A stretch of DNA of 42,644 nt from Hungatella hathewayi WAL-18680 (GCF_000235505.1 NZ_JH379027.1:2656704-2699347); one strand, 5' to 3'; positions 16,209 through 25,396 are shown, counted from the first letter of the stretch. Notes: generated by a model not told the origin, from the letters alone. Translations and numbers: made by a program.

Positions 16209-17825
16209 ATGCTGAAAGTATTTTTGGTTGAGGACGAAAGCGTTATCCGGGAGGGATTCCGGGATAAAATCCCCTGGGAGCAGTATGGATTTAAACTGGC
16301 GGGGGAGGCCAGCGACGGGGAGATGGCCCTGCCTCTGATCCGGAAAATCAAGCCGGACGTGCTGCTGACCGACATCAAGATGCCCTTTATGGACGGACTG
16401 TCCCTAAGCGAGATTGTGAAGGAAGAGTTCCCCAAGATGAAAATCATTATCATCAGCGGCTACGACGATTTTGAGTACGCCCGCCAGGCCATCGCCGCGG
16501 GGGTGGACCAGTACTTATTAAAGCCCATCACCAGGACCGTGCTGCGAAACGCCCTGTTAGAGATAAAGGAAAAAATCGAGCAGGAGCCGGAGCAGAAGGA
16601 TTACCAGGCCAGATACCAGGACGAGATGCAGGAGTTTGAGCAGTTCGCCCTCCGGCGGTTCTTTGAGAAGATTCTGGACGGCAAGCTGTCCGTCAAGGAG
16701 ATCTACGAGGAGGCGGCCCAGAAATCCATTCCGCTGACAGCCTCCTGTTACAACCTGCTTCTCTTCTCCATCTACGAGAAACACGAGTCCCCCACCAGGG
16801 AGTCGGAGGAGCGTTTTATGAGGAAGCAGGAGGAGGTGTTCCACTATTTTTTAAGACACCCCCAGTACATCCTGTTCCGGTTAAATGTGAACTGCTACGG
16901 CGTCCTCATCAAGGGAGAGCCGTCCCAGATGGAGCTGCTGGCGGAGAACAGTCTGGCCCACATGAAACAGGTCTGCGGCCCGGAGGAGGCAGACACCAGC
17001 TGGTATGTGGCCGTGGGAATGCCGGTGGAGCGGTTAAGCCTTCTTCCCCAGTGCTACGAGAAGGCCAACCATTATTTTGCCTACCGTTTCATCATGCCAA
17101 ACCAGCACATCCTCACGGAGGCCACTCTGGCCGGCTGCCTGGGCGGGCAGGAGGAGGAGAAGCTGGAGAAGGTGGATTTCATGCGGATGGACCCGGAAAT
17201 CATCCGGGATTTTCTGGCGAGAGGGGGAGACAAGGAGATACACGATTTTGTGGAATCCTATCTTCAGAATATCAACAGCGCGCTGAAATCGAGAATGTTT
17301 CGAAGCTACGTGATTTTAAATATCCGTTTCGCCGTCGTGGCCTTTCTGGAGTCCTTAGGGGCCGACCAGAAGGACTACCAGGATGATATCGAGGAGGCCG
17401 TCCGGATGATTCACCAGGACGACAGCCAGGTGTTTGAGTATTTCGTCCTGATGCTGCGGACCGCCATGGAGATACGGGATCGGGAGAACAGCTATCAGGG
17501 CGGGAAAATGTTAAAGAAGGCGCTGGACTACATCGATGAGAACTACGACAGCGACGCCCTGTCTTTAAATCTGGTGGCCGAGCATATCGGCATGAGCGCC
17601 AATTACCTAAGCGCCATCTTCAGCCAGACTATGCAGAAAACCTTTGTGGAGTATGTGACGGAGAAGCGGATTGAGAAAGCCAGGAAGCTGCTAAAGCAGA
17701 CCGACAAAAGCTCCAGCGAAATCGCCAGAGAGGTGGGTTACAAGGATGCCCACTATTTCAGCTTCGTGTTCAAAAAACAGCTGGGATGCAGTCCCAGGGA
17801 GTACCGCGCCGAGAAAAAACACTGA
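16209..17825 (+). CDS. AraC-family response regulator
   Basis: A 538-aa YesN-type response regulator. The receiver domain (1-120) has the acidic pair E8-D9 (LVEDES), the phospho-acceptor Asp55 (LLTDIKMP) and the conserved Lys105 (YLLKPIT). A long middle region (about 130-420) of uncertain structure follows, and two helix-turn-helix motifs of the AraC type lie at about 432-535 (LNLVAEHIGMSANYLSAIF and SSEIAREVGYKDAHYFSFVF). Likely phosphorylated by the kinase at 13638 and likely activates the sugar transporter promoter near 19210, though the binding sites are not proven. It ends six bases before the convergent repressor gene, with no terminator between them. Confidence 0.93.
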   Translation: MLKVFLVEDESVIREGFRDKIPWEQYGFKLAGEASDGEMALPLIRKIKPDVLLTDIKMPFMDGLSLSEIVKEEFPKMKIIIISGYDDFEYARQAIAAGVDQYLLKPITRTVLRNALLEIKEKIEQEPEQKDYQARYQDEMQEFEQFALRRFFEKILDGKLSVKEIYEEAAQKSIPLTASCYNLLLFSIYEKHESPTRESEERFMRKQEEVFHYFLRHPQYILFRLNVNCYGVLIKGEPSQMELLAENSLAHMKQVCGPEEADTSWYVAVGMPVERLSLLPQCYEKANHYFAYRFIMPNQHILTEATLAGCLGGQEEEKLEKVDFMRMDPEIIRDFLARGGDKEIHDFVESYLQNINSALKSRMFRSYVILNIRFAVVAFLESLGADQKDYQDDIEEAVRMIHQDDSQVFEYFVLMLRTAMEIRDRENSYQGGKMLKKALDYIDENYDSDALSLNLVAEHIGMSANYLSAIFSQTMQKTFVEYVTEKRIEKARKLLKQTDKSSSEIAREVGYKDAHYFSFVFKKQLGCSPREYRAEKKH

Positions 17826-17830
17826 TAAGG

Positions 17831-18913
17831 TTACCGGTCCGTCTGCGTGCTCTCTTTCAAATTCAGTTTCCAACGGGTTTCCTGTGACAGAACAGGGAGC
17901 CCGTTCAGTTTTTGGATGACGGCCTGGGCCGCCTTCGTCCCCATCTCGTGGGGTTCGTGGGAGAGGGTGGTCACCGTCAGCAGGGGAGAGTTGCTGAAGT
18001 AGGTATTGTCAAAGGCGGCAATAGCCATGTCGGTCGGCAGCTTGTAACCGGCGTTAAGCAGCTCATCCACGAGATAGTAGGCAATGATATCATTGTAGCA
18101 GACAACCGCCGTGCAGCCGCCTAAAGATTCCTCTATCATTTCCTTCAAAAAGCCGGTATCCTTGTGGCAAAGCAGCCGGTCTAACTGGCGGGAGCCATAC
18201 CAAGAGACCCGCTTGTCCGACACCGGTATCCCCATATCCCTCATCGTCTCAGCAAACCCCTGATACCGCTCGATGCCCTGCATATCATCCGATTTGAAAA
18301 TGCCGCCGATGGCCGTATGCCCCTGCCGCACCAGATATTCCACCAGCAGGGCGCTGCCGGAAACATTGTCATCCTTGATGTGGATGCAGTCGGACAGGGC
18401 GGGATAGTAGTTATATAAAAATACAATCTGACAATTCTTTTTCATCAATTTCCGGTACAAATCCAGATTCGGGTTGGGGAGCGCGCTCTTACAACCCTCC
18501 ACAATCAGCGCTCGAAGTGGATTCTTCAGCAGTTCCAGTAGAATTTCCCGCTCTTGTTCCACCTGGTTGCCGGTGACAAACACCTGTCCGGTGAACCCGT
18601 GGCCGGAGAGAGTATCTTGAATATCGCTTATCACTCCGGGATAGATATATTCCTGGTCGCTGGAGATGAGAATGCCGATGACATTGCCCAGGGGCTTTTG
18701 GGAGCGCCCGGTGATGTAGGCGCCGCTTCCCTGCTTCCGGACAATCAGCCCCTTTTCCTCCAGAATCGCCATCGCCATGCGCACCGTCTGGCGGCTGACG
18801 TGATACCGGGTGCAGAGCTGCTGCTCGGTTGGCAGCTTGTGGATACCGGCCTGAATATTCTTCAGTATCAGCAGCTCCAAACGCTCCGCCAGCCATTTGT
18901 ACTTGATTGCCAT
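17831..18913 (-). CDS. GntR/LacI hybrid transcriptional repressor (AraR-like)
   Basis: A 360-aa regulator with an N-terminal winged helix of GntR type (about 1-70; LPTEQQLCTRYHVSRQTVRM is the recognition region) and a C-terminal LacI/periplasmic-binding-like ligand domain (about 85-355, starting GNVIGILIS). This layout is that of AraR and related sugar repressors. ATG 18913 follows GGAGGTATTTT; the frame is open to 19039 but the extra 42 residues are not conserved-looking. It is divergent from the sugar transporter, which it probably controls together with the two-component system. Confidence 0.9.
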   Translation of the reverse strand: MAIKYKWLAERLELLILKNIQAGIHKLPTEQQLCTRYHVSRQTVRMAMAILEEKGLIVRKQGSGAYITGRSQKPLGNVIGILISSDQEYIYPGVISDIQDTLSGHGFTGQVFVTGNQVEQEREILLELLKNPLRALIVEGCKSALPNPNLDLYRKLMKKNCQIVFLYNYYPALSDCIHIKDDNVSGSALLVEYLVRQGHTAIGGIFKSDDMQGIERYQGFAETMRDMGIPVSDKRVSWYGSRQLDRLLCHKDTGFLKEMIEESLGGCTAVVCYNDIIAYYLVDELLNAGYKLPTDMAIAAFDNTYFSNSPLLTVTTLSHEPHEMGTKAAQAVIQKLNGLPVLSQETRWKLNLKESTQTDR

Positions 18914-19129
18914 AAAATACCTCCGTCCCATCATAGAAAAGTCGACAATCTGCCGAAATCCGACTACCTCCGGCAGCGTAAAAAATTTACAAACAGGATA
19001 AAAAATCTCCCCTTTTTTCCGGAAAACAGAAAAGTGCACAAACGGAAAATTGTCGAATTTTGTTGGAAAACCAGGGGAAATCTTAAGATTTTCTACTTAT
19101 CCTGAAAAAATAACCGTCCAGATGTAAAT

Positions 19130-19171
19130 TTGTATTGTATTTCGATTATAACATGACAAAATTGTATTGTA
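19130..19171 (+). promoter_or_regulatory. pair of direct repeats, candidate operator
   Basis: TTGTATTGTA occurs at 19130-19139 and again at 19162-19171, 32 bases apart (about three helical turns), upstream of the sugar transporter promoter. Possible binding site of the AraC-type regulator (which often binds direct repeats) or of the GntR-type repressor. Confidence 0.4.
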
Positions 19172-19209
19172 AAGAACTGCCAAATCAGGAATTACAAAGG
19201 GTTTTTCGA

Positions 19210-19238
19210 TTGAAGACAGAACTTTCGGCTGATAAGAT
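19210..19238 (+). promoter_or_regulatory. candidate promoter of the sugar ABC operon
   Basis: TTGAAG (19210-19215), 17-base spacer, TAAGAT (19233-19238), about 62 bases before the binding-protein gene. Confidence 0.45.
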
Positions 19239-19299
19239 AAAAGCACAGGGAAGAACAACTCCCCAGTGTGAAAAAAATCAGATAAGCGGAGGAAAAAAG

Positions 19300-20367
19300 A
19301 TGAGAAAGAAAGCACTTGCAACAATGTTGGTATTATCCATGGCAGCAGTTGGGCTGGCCGGATGCGGAAGCTCCGACACGGCGGCAACCACCCAGGCGCC
19401 GGCGGCGACGGAAGCGCCAGCCACAACTCAGGCACCGGCAGCGGATGCTGGCACAGAGGCGGCAGCTCCTGCAGCTGACAGCGGAGAGTTAATCCGGGTC
19501 GGCATCATCAACAATGACCCCAACGAGTCCGGGTACCGTACCGCCAACGATGCTGATTTGAAAGCCATGTTTACCAAGGAAAATGGCTATGACGCTTCAT
19601 TTGCTTACAGCTTAAAGAACGATGAGCAGATTACGGCGGCACAGAAGTTCATCCAGGATGAGGTGGATTACCTGCTGTTATCCGCGGCAGATACCTCCGG
19701 ATGGGACAGTGTGTTGAAGGATGCCCAGGACGCAGGCATCGGCGTGATCTTGTTTGACCGTACCATCGACGCCAGCGAGGACTTATATCTGGCTTCCATC
19801 GTTTCCGATATGAACAAAGAGGGCGACACCGCCGTGAAATGGCTGGCAGACCAGGGCTTAGACGATTACAACATCATCCACATTCAGGGTGTGATGGGCT
19901 CCGCCGCACAGCAGGGACGTACCGGCGCGCTGGATACTAAAGTTGCCGCTGAGGCTTCCTGGAATCTGGTAACCCAGCAGACCGCAGAGTGGAACTCGGA
20001 GAAGGCACAGCAGATTGTACAGTCCGTCATTGACTCCGGCACCAAATTCAATGTGATCTACGCGGAGAACGACGATATGGCAAAGGGCGCCGTGGCAGCG
20101 CTTGATAAAGCCAATATCTCCCACGGCGTGGGCAAGGACGTCATCGTTATGGGCTTTGACTGCAACAAGTGGGCGCTTCAGGAACTGTTAGACCAGAACT
20201 GGAACTACGACGGCCAGTGTAACCCATTCCAGGCCGCTTACATTGATGAGGTTATCAAGAAGGTGGAGAGCGGAGAAGCTCTCGGCGAGAAGACCATCAT
20301 TATGGAAGAGAAGGGCTTTGACGCGACGACCATCACAGCAGAAGACGTTGAGAAATATGGAATCTAA
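19300..20367 (+). CDS. ytfQ: sugar ABC transporter substrate-binding lipoprotein (YtfQ-like)
   Basis: A 355-aa lipoprotein with a signal peptide and lipobox LAGC (Cys22), an Ala/Pro/Thr-rich linker (about 25-60), and a Peripla_BP_4 sugar-binding domain (about 66-350) with GYRTANDADLKAMF, ITAAQKFIQDEVDYLLL and GWDSVLKDAQDAGI. It is a paralogue of the lipoprotein at 15137. ATG 19300 follows GGAGGAAAAAA; longer frames to 19135 are rejected. It is the first gene of a binding protein, ATPase, two-permease operon like the galactofuranose transporter; the true sugar is not proven. A terminator directly after it should make it more abundant than the membrane parts. Confidence 0.9.
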   Translation: MRKKALATMLVLSMAAVGLAGCGSSDTAATTQAPAATEAPATTQAPAADAGTEAAAPAADSGELIRVGIINNDPNESGYRTANDADLKAMFTKENGYDASFAYSLKNDEQITAAQKFIQDEVDYLLLSAADTSGWDSVLKDAQDAGIGVILFDRTIDASEDLYLASIVSDMNKEGDTAVKWLADQGLDDYNIIHIQGVMGSAAQQGRTGALDTKVAAEASWNLVTQQTAEWNSEKAQQIVQSVIDSGTKFNVIYAENDDMAKGAVAALDKANISHGVGKDVIVMGFDCNKWALQELLDQNWNYDGQCNPFQAAYIDEVIKKVESGEALGEKTIIMEEKGFDATTITAEDVEKYGI

Positions 20368-20383
20368 TGGCTAAAACAAAAAA

Positions 20384-20412
20384 GAGCGCAGCGCGGCATC
20401 TGCGCTCTTTTT
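20384..20412 (+). terminator. internal terminator/attenuator between binding protein and ATPase genes
   Basis: GAGCGCAG (20384-20391) pairs with CTGCGCTC (20400-20407) and five T follow. It lies inside the operon, in the 70-base gap before the ATPase gene. Confidence 0.8.
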
Positions 20413-20437
20413 CAATAAAAAGGAGTGAATATCACTG

Positions 20438-21949
20438 GTGAAAGAACATTCTGTATTGGAAATGAGAAATATACACAAGAGCTTTCCCGGGGTACGGGCG
20501 CTGCAGGCGGTGGACTTTACGCTGTGCGAGGGGGAGATTCACGCGCTGATGGGAGAAAACGGAGCGGGAAAATCCACCTTAATCAAGGTTCTGACCGGGG
20601 TATACGAGAAGGACGAGGGCGAAATCTATCTGTCCGGTCTCGACAAGCCGGCAGTCATTAAATCGCCCCAGGACGCCCAGAACCTGGGCATCAGCACGGT
20701 GTATCAGGAGATTACCCTGTGCCCCAATCTGACGGTGGCCGAGAACATGTACATCGGCCGGGGAAAATCCCAGATCACCAATTGGAAGAAAATAAACGGG
20801 GACGCCGAGCGGATGTTAAACAACCTGGGGATTCCGGCACAGGCCACCCAGCAGTTGTCCGACTGCTCCATCGCCATCCAGCAGATGGTGGCCATCGCCC
20901 GGGCGGTGGATATGGACTGTAAGGTGTTGATTCTGGATGAGCCAACCTCCTCCTTAGATGAGTCGGAGGTGGAAAAACTCTTCGGCCTGATGCGGGATTT
21001 GAAGGCGAGGGGCGTGGGCATCATCTTTGTCACCCATTTTCTGGACCAGGTGTACGAGGTCTGTGACAAAATCACGGTACTGCGGGACGGCCAGCTGGTG
21101 GGCGAGTATGTAATCGAAGAACTGCCCCGGTTAAAGCTGGTTGCCAAGATGCTCGGCAAGGAGCTGGACGACATGGAGGATATCAAGGGGGAGACCACAG
21201 GCTACAACGGCGACGACGAGTACGTCATTGAGGCCGAGGGCCTTCAGAGCGACGCGGGAATCAAGCCCTTTGACTTCCATATCAAGAAGGGCGAAGTGAA
21301 CGGGTTTACCGGCCTTCTGGGTTCCGGGCGGAGTGAGTGCGTGAGAGCCCTCTTCTGCGCGGATAAGGTTATCGCCGGCACCATCAAAAAGAACGGGAAA
21401 CCCATCAAGATAACCAAACCTCTGGACGCCATGAAAAACGGCATTGCCTACCTGCCGGAGGACAGAAAGCGGGACGGCATCGTGGGAGACTTGTCCGTGC
21501 GGGACAATATCATCCTGGCGGCCCAGGTGCTCCGTGGCTTTTTCAAGCCCTTCTCCAAGGCGGAGGCCAACAAGCTGGCGGAGGAGTATATCAAACTGCT
21601 GGAAATCAAGACGGCCTCGGCGGATACGCCGATCAAGTCTCTCTCCGGCGGAAACCAGCAGAAGGTGATACTGGCCCGCTGGCTGCTGACCCATCCGGAG
21701 TATCTGATCCTGGATGAGCCCACCCGAGGTATCGATATCGGAACCAAGGTGGAGATTCAGAAGCTGGTTCTGAAACTGGCCTCGGAGGGCATGAGTCTGA
21801 CCTTCATCTCCTCGGAGACGGACGAGATGCTGCGGACCTGCTCCCGGCTGATTGTCATGCGGGACAGGAGAGTGGTGGGAGAGCTTTCCGATGAGGATTT
21901 GACACAGAGCAAAGTGATGGAAACTATTGCCGGAGGTGAGATGTTATGA
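20438..21949 (+). CDS. ytfR: sugar ABC transporter ATP-binding protein (YtfR/MglA type)
   Basis: A 503-aa tandem ATPase of the carbohydrate uptake type 2 family. The first half has Walker A GENGAGKST (39-47) and Walker B LILDEPTSSLD. The second half has a degenerate P-loop (GLLGSGRSE, without the Lys), signature LSGGNQQKV and Walker B LILDEPTRGID. One competent and one degenerate site is normal in this family. The start is taken as GTG 20438, with AGGAG 12 bases upstream, a slightly long spacing; ATG 20462 is an alternative but would cut the first strand. The stop overlaps the next ATG (ATGA), so it is translationally coupled to the permease. Confidence 0.92.
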   Translation: MKEHSVLEMRNIHKSFPGVRALQAVDFTLCEGEIHALMGENGAGKSTLIKVLTGVYEKDEGEIYLSGLDKPAVIKSPQDAQNLGISTVYQEITLCPNLTVAENMYIGRGKSQITNWKKINGDAERMLNNLGIPAQATQQLSDCSIAIQQMVAIARAVDMDCKVLILDEPTSSLDESEVEKLFGLMRDLKARGVGIIFVTHFLDQVYEVCDKITVLRDGQLVGEYVIEELPRLKLVAKMLGKELDDMEDIKGETTGYNGDDEYVIEAEGLQSDAGIKPFDFHIKKGEVNGFTGLLGSGRSECVRALFCADKVIAGTIKKNGKPIKITKPLDAMKNGIAYLPEDRKRDGIVGDLSVRDNIILAAQVLRGFFKPFSKAEANKLAEEYIKLLEIKTASADTPIKSLSGGNQQKVILARWLLTHPEYLILDEPTRGIDIGTKVEIQKLVLKLASEGMSLTFISSETDEMLRTCSRLIVMRDRRVVGELSDEDLTQSKVMETIAGGEML

Positions 21950-23028
21950 CAGAGAAGAAACATGTAACTGCATCCGGGGCCATGGGCCATATCTTCCGGA
22001 AGCAGATCTTTATCCCCATAGCGGCGCTGTTACTTCTGGTGGTATTCAACCTGGCACTGGACCCATCCTTTTTCAAGATTACCCTGGGAAGAAACAGCGG
22101 GGGAGACCCGGTCCTGACCGGATACCTGATGACGATTCTGGATTACGGCTCGGAGGTGGCGATTCTGTCCATCGGCATGACGTTAGTGACGGCGGCATCC
22201 GGCGGACAGGATATCAGTGTGGGGGCGGCGACAGCCATTGCCGGCTCCGTGATACTCCGGGTTTTAGTGGGCCGCGGCGGAGACGGAACCCTTCAGGCGC
22301 CGATACTGCTGGCATTCCTGACAGCCTGTGTGGTCGCCATGCTGTTCGGCGCCTTCAACGGCGTTTTGGTGTCCATCTTTAACATCCAGCCCATGGTGGC
22401 CACGCTGATTCTCTACACGGCAGGCCGCTCCATCGCCGCCTGGATTAACAACAATGAGCTTCCCATCGTCACGGACAGGAGTTTCACCTATTTTGGCGGA
22501 TTTATTCCCGGAATACCGATTCCGACGCCGTTTTTCCTGGCAGTGGTGTGTATCGTCATCACCATGCTGGTGCTAAAGTTCACCAACTTAGGGCTTTACA
22601 CCCAGGCCGTGGGCATCAACTCGGATTCCTCCAGATTAAACGGACTGAATCCCACATTTATCAAATGGCTGAGCTTTGTGATTCTCGGCCTGTGCGTGGC
22701 CGTGGTGGCCCTGATCAAGACCAGCCGCTTATCCACCATCAACTACTCGGTGATCGCGAAGGATATTGAGATGGATGCGATTCTGGCTGTGGCCCTTGGT
22801 GGAAATGTGTTGAGCGGCGGCAAGTTCAACATCATGGCCTCCATTTTAGGGGCATACGTGATTCAGTTCCTGACCACGACGCTCTACAAATTCAATGTCT
22901 CCTCAGACGCGCTTCCAGCCTACAAGGCCATGGTGGTTATTCTGCTGGTGGTGATCAGCGCGCCGGCCGTCAAGGCGAAGCTGTCCGCTTTGGGAAAGAA
23001 CTTAAAAAAGCAGAAGGAGGTCGGTTGA
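21946..23028 (+). CDS. ytfT: sugar ABC transporter permease (YtfT-like)
   Basis: A 360-aa inner membrane permease of the BPD_transp_2 family with eight or more hydrophobic segments. The family signature appears in SIGMTLVTAASGGQDISVGA and, near the C-terminus, DAILAVALGGNVLSGGKFN. Compared with YtfT the order and spacing of these motifs agree. It overlaps the ATPase stop by four bases and is followed after one base by the second permease, so the two permeases likely form a heterodimer. Confidence 0.9.
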   Translation: MTEKKHVTASGAMGHIFRKQIFIPIAALLLLVVFNLALDPSFFKITLGRNSGGDPVLTGYLMTILDYGSEVAILSIGMTLVTAASGGQDISVGAATAIAGSVILRVLVGRGGDGTLQAPILLAFLTACVVAMLFGAFNGVLVSIFNIQPMVATLILYTAGRSIAAWINNNELPIVTDRSFTYFGGFIPGIPIPTPFFLAVVCIVITMLVLKFTNLGLYTQAVGINSDSSRLNGLNPTFIKWLSFVILGLCVAVVALIKTSRLSTINYSVIAKDIEMDAILAVALGGNVLSGGKFNIMASILGAYVIQFLTTTLYKFNVSSDALPAYKAMVVILLVVISAPAVKAKLSALGKNLKKQKEVG

Positions 23029-23029
23029 T

Positions 23030-24070
23030 ATGGCAAAGAAACATAATACGGGCGGCAGCGTCATGCCGGGCAGGACAAAAAAGCTGACCGACACCAATCT
23101 GCTGCTGTTCATCACCGTGATCGTCTTCGTCGTGATGTACATAGGAGCCATGCTGTTCTTAAAAAAGGGTTTTTTAAAGCCCCAGACATTCTTTAATATT
23201 TTAAATGCCAACGCGGCGCTGATTATCACGTCCTGCGGCATGAGTCTGGTGATGATAACCGGCGGGATTGATATCTCCGTGGGCGGCGTGGTGGCTCTGG
23301 TCAGCATGAGCTGCGCCGTGTATCTGGATTACCAGGGAGGCGATGTGTTTACTTCCCTGCTGATTGCTCTCGGCATCGGCCTGGCTTTTGGAGCGGTGCA
23401 GGGCTTTCTGGTGGCCTACTTGGACATCCAGCCGTTTATTGTGTCCCTGGCGGGGATGTTCTTTGCCAGAGGCATGACGACCATCGTCCACACGGCGCCG
23501 TTTAACGTGGCCAACGAAGCGTTTTCCGCCCTCAAGAATGTGAGAATCAATATTCCGGGGCTGGGAACGGTGAATAAACTTGGAAAATATGTCAATGCCT
23601 ACGTGGAAATCGGCGTTATCGTGGCGATTCTGACGGTCATTATCCTGTTCTGCGTGCTGAAATGGACGAAGCTGGGCCGCAATTTCTATGCGGTGGGCGG
23701 AAACCGGCAGAGCGCGCTGATGCTGGGCATCAATGTGAAGCGGACCAGATTCCTGTCCCATTTACTTTGCGGACTGCTGGCTGGTATCGGCGGCTACGTG
23801 TACTTCCTCCACGTGGGCTCTGGTTCGGCTTCCCACGCCAGCGGCATGGAGATGAACGCCATCGCCTCCTCCATTATCGGGGGGACCCTGCTGACCGGAG
23901 GCGTTGGAAATATTTTCGGAACCTTTGTGGGGGTGCTGTCCCTGAGCACCATCCAGAATATCGTGTCCTCCATCGGCCTGGACCAGGCGTGGTGGACCGG
24001 AATTACCGTGGCGGGTATGCTGTGCGTGTTCCTGGTGGTTCAGAGCGTGATTCTGGCACGCAAGCATTAG
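23030..24070 (+). CDS. yjfF: sugar ABC transporter permease (YjfF-like)
   Basis: A 346-aa permease of the same family as the upstream gene. It shows SCGMSLVMITGGIDISVGG, IQPFIVSLAGMFFARGMT and IASSIIGGTLLTGGVGNIFG, and ends near WWTGITVAGMLCVF, features that match YjfF, the second permease of the galactofuranose system. GAAGGAGG overlaps the end of the previous gene. A terminator follows, so this closes the operon. Confidence 0.9.
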   Translation: MAKKHNTGGSVMPGRTKKLTDTNLLLFITVIVFVVMYIGAMLFLKKGFLKPQTFFNILNANAALIITSCGMSLVMITGGIDISVGGVVALVSMSCAVYLDYQGGDVFTSLLIALGIGLAFGAVQGFLVAYLDIQPFIVSLAGMFFARGMTTIVHTAPFNVANEAFSALKNVRINIPGLGTVNKLGKYVNAYVEIGVIVAILTVIILFCVLKWTKLGRNFYAVGGNRQSALMLGINVKRTRFLSHLLCGLLAGIGGYVYFLHVGSGSASHASGMEMNAIASSIIGGTLLTGGVGNIFGTFVGVLSLSTIQNIVSSIGLDQAWWTGITVAGMLCVFLVVQSVILARKH

Positions 24071-24107
24071 CGATGGCATGAAAAAAGTATGAATAATCGG
24101 AATCGGG

Positions 24108-24140
24108 AATGCCGGGGGCAGTGGATGCCTCCGGCATTTT
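24108..24140 (+). terminator. terminator of the sugar ABC operon
   Basis: AATGCCGGGGGCA (24108-24120) pairs with TGCCTCCGGCATT (24126-24138) with one G-T pair, followed by TTTT. Confidence 0.75.
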
Positions 24141-24181
24141 CGGCACATTTTTGGCGTTTTTGAAAAATCTGTAAAATCGTA

Positions 24182-24210
24182 TTGATTTATAGAATGATAT
24201 CTAGTATATT
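24182..24210 (+). promoter_or_regulatory. candidate sigma-A promoter of plsX-acpP
   Basis: TTGATT (24182-24187), 17-base spacer, TATATT (24205-24210), about 80 bases before plsX. No recognisable FapR operator is seen. Confidence 0.5.
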
Positions 24211-24290
24211 ATGTAATAGATTATCTAAGGCATTTAGTAAGAAAGTCCATACGTGTGTTGGTTTGCGGTGGGCTGAAAGGAGAAGCGTAG

Positions 24291-25316
24291 ATGATTAAAG
24301 TAGCAGTTGACGCCATGGGCGGTGATTATGCTCCCGCGGAAATCGTGAAGGGAGCGGTGGAAGCCGCCAGGGAGAAGACGCAGATTCAGGTAATCCTTGT
24401 GGGACAGGAAGACATTGTCAAGAAGGAACTGGAGAAGCAGGACTATCCCAGAGACCGGGTGAGTGTGGTACATGCCTCTGAGGTGATAGAGACGGAGGAG
24501 CCGCCGGTGAATGCCATCCGAAAGAAGAAGGATTCTTCGATTGTGGTGGGCATGAATATGGTGAAGAAGCAGGAGGCGGATGCCTTTGTATCCGCAGGCA
24601 GTTCAGGAGCCATATTGGTGGGCGGTCAGGTGATTGTCGGCAGAATTAAGGGTGTGGAACGTCCCCCGTTAGCGCCGCTTATCCCCACGGAGACCGGTGT
24701 GTCGCTGTTAGTGGACTGCGGAGCCAATGTGGGCGCGAGAGCTTCCCACCTGGTACAATTTGCACGGATGGGTTCTATTTACATGGAACACGTAATAGGA
24801 ATTAAGCATCCGAGAGTTGCCATCGTGAATATTGGCGCGGAAGAGGAGAAGGGCAATGCCCTGGTGAAAGAGACATTTCCACTGTTAAAAGAGTGTAAGG
24901 ATATCAACTTTATCGGCAGCATTGAGGCCAGAGAGATACCTCACGGCGGGGCGGACGTGATTGTCTGCGAAGCCTTTGTTGGAAATGTAATCTTGAAACT
25001 GTATGAAGGCGTGGGAGCCACTCTGATTAACAAAGTCAAGGGTGGTATGATGGTGAACCTAAGAAGCAAGATAGGCGCCCTGCTTGTAAAGCCGGCGCTG
25101 AAAGAGACGCTTAAGACCTTTGACGCCAGCCAGTACGGAGGCGCGCCGCTTCTGGGCTTAAACGGCCTGGTGGTGAAGACCCACGGGAATTCCAAGGCGG
25201 TGGAGGTGAAGAACTCCATCATCCAGTGCGTCACATTCAAAGAACAAGAGATTAATGAGAAGATAAGAGAGAGCCTGAAGCCAGAGGAAGCCGGCCAGGA
25301 GAATCAGGAAGCGTAA
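24291..25316 (+). CDS. plsX: phosphate acyltransferase PlsX
   Basis: Makes acyl phosphate from acyl-ACP, the first step towards phosphatidic acid with PlsY and PlsC; a peripheral membrane enzyme. The protein is 341 aa, with the N-terminal [15 protein letters not shown], the [12 protein letters not shown] motif, and the conserved [15 protein letters not shown] and [14 protein letters not shown] segments. AGGAGAAGCGTAG precedes the ATG. The next gene is acpP, its substrate carrier, 80 bases on. In many Firmicutes plsX follows rpmF directly; here the pair is separated by the accessory block. Confidence 0.97.
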   Translation: MIKVAVDAMGGDYAPAEIVKGAVEAAREKTQIQVILVGQEDIVKKELEKQDYPRDRVSVVHASEVIETEEPPVNAIRKKKDSSIVVGMNMVKKQEADAFVSAGSSGAILVGGQVIVGRIKGVERPPLAPLIPTETGVSLLVDCGANVGARASHLVQFARMGSIYMEHVIGIKHPRVAIVNIGAEEEKGNALVKETFPLLKECKDINFIGSIEAREIPHGGADVIVCEAFVGNVILKLYEGVGATLINKVKGGMMVNLRSKIGALLVKPALKETLKTFDASQYGGAPLLGLNGLVVKTHGNSKAVEVKNSIIQCVTFKEQEINEKIRESLKPEEAGQENQEA

Positions 25317-25396
25317 CGCGGAATGGAAGGAATCAAAGAATTCAGAGAATTCTAAAAAGAAAGAAAAGAAGAAGTGTAAGAGAGGAAGGTATTGTT

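Larger units (their letters stand above)
18914..19299. other. divergent intergenic region between repressor and sugar transporter
   Basis: About 390 bases without a gene. It contains a small stem (CTGCCG/CGGCAG, 18950-18976) in the repressor leader, several A/T tracts, two direct repeats at 19130 and 19162, and a promoter at 19210. An open frame reaching back from the transporter gene to 19135 is not considered coding. Confidence 0.6.

Noticed and set aside
19135-19299. N-terminal extension of the YtfQ-like lipoprotein
   Set aside because: It would place 55 residues before a clear signal peptide and covers the promoter and operator-like repeats.
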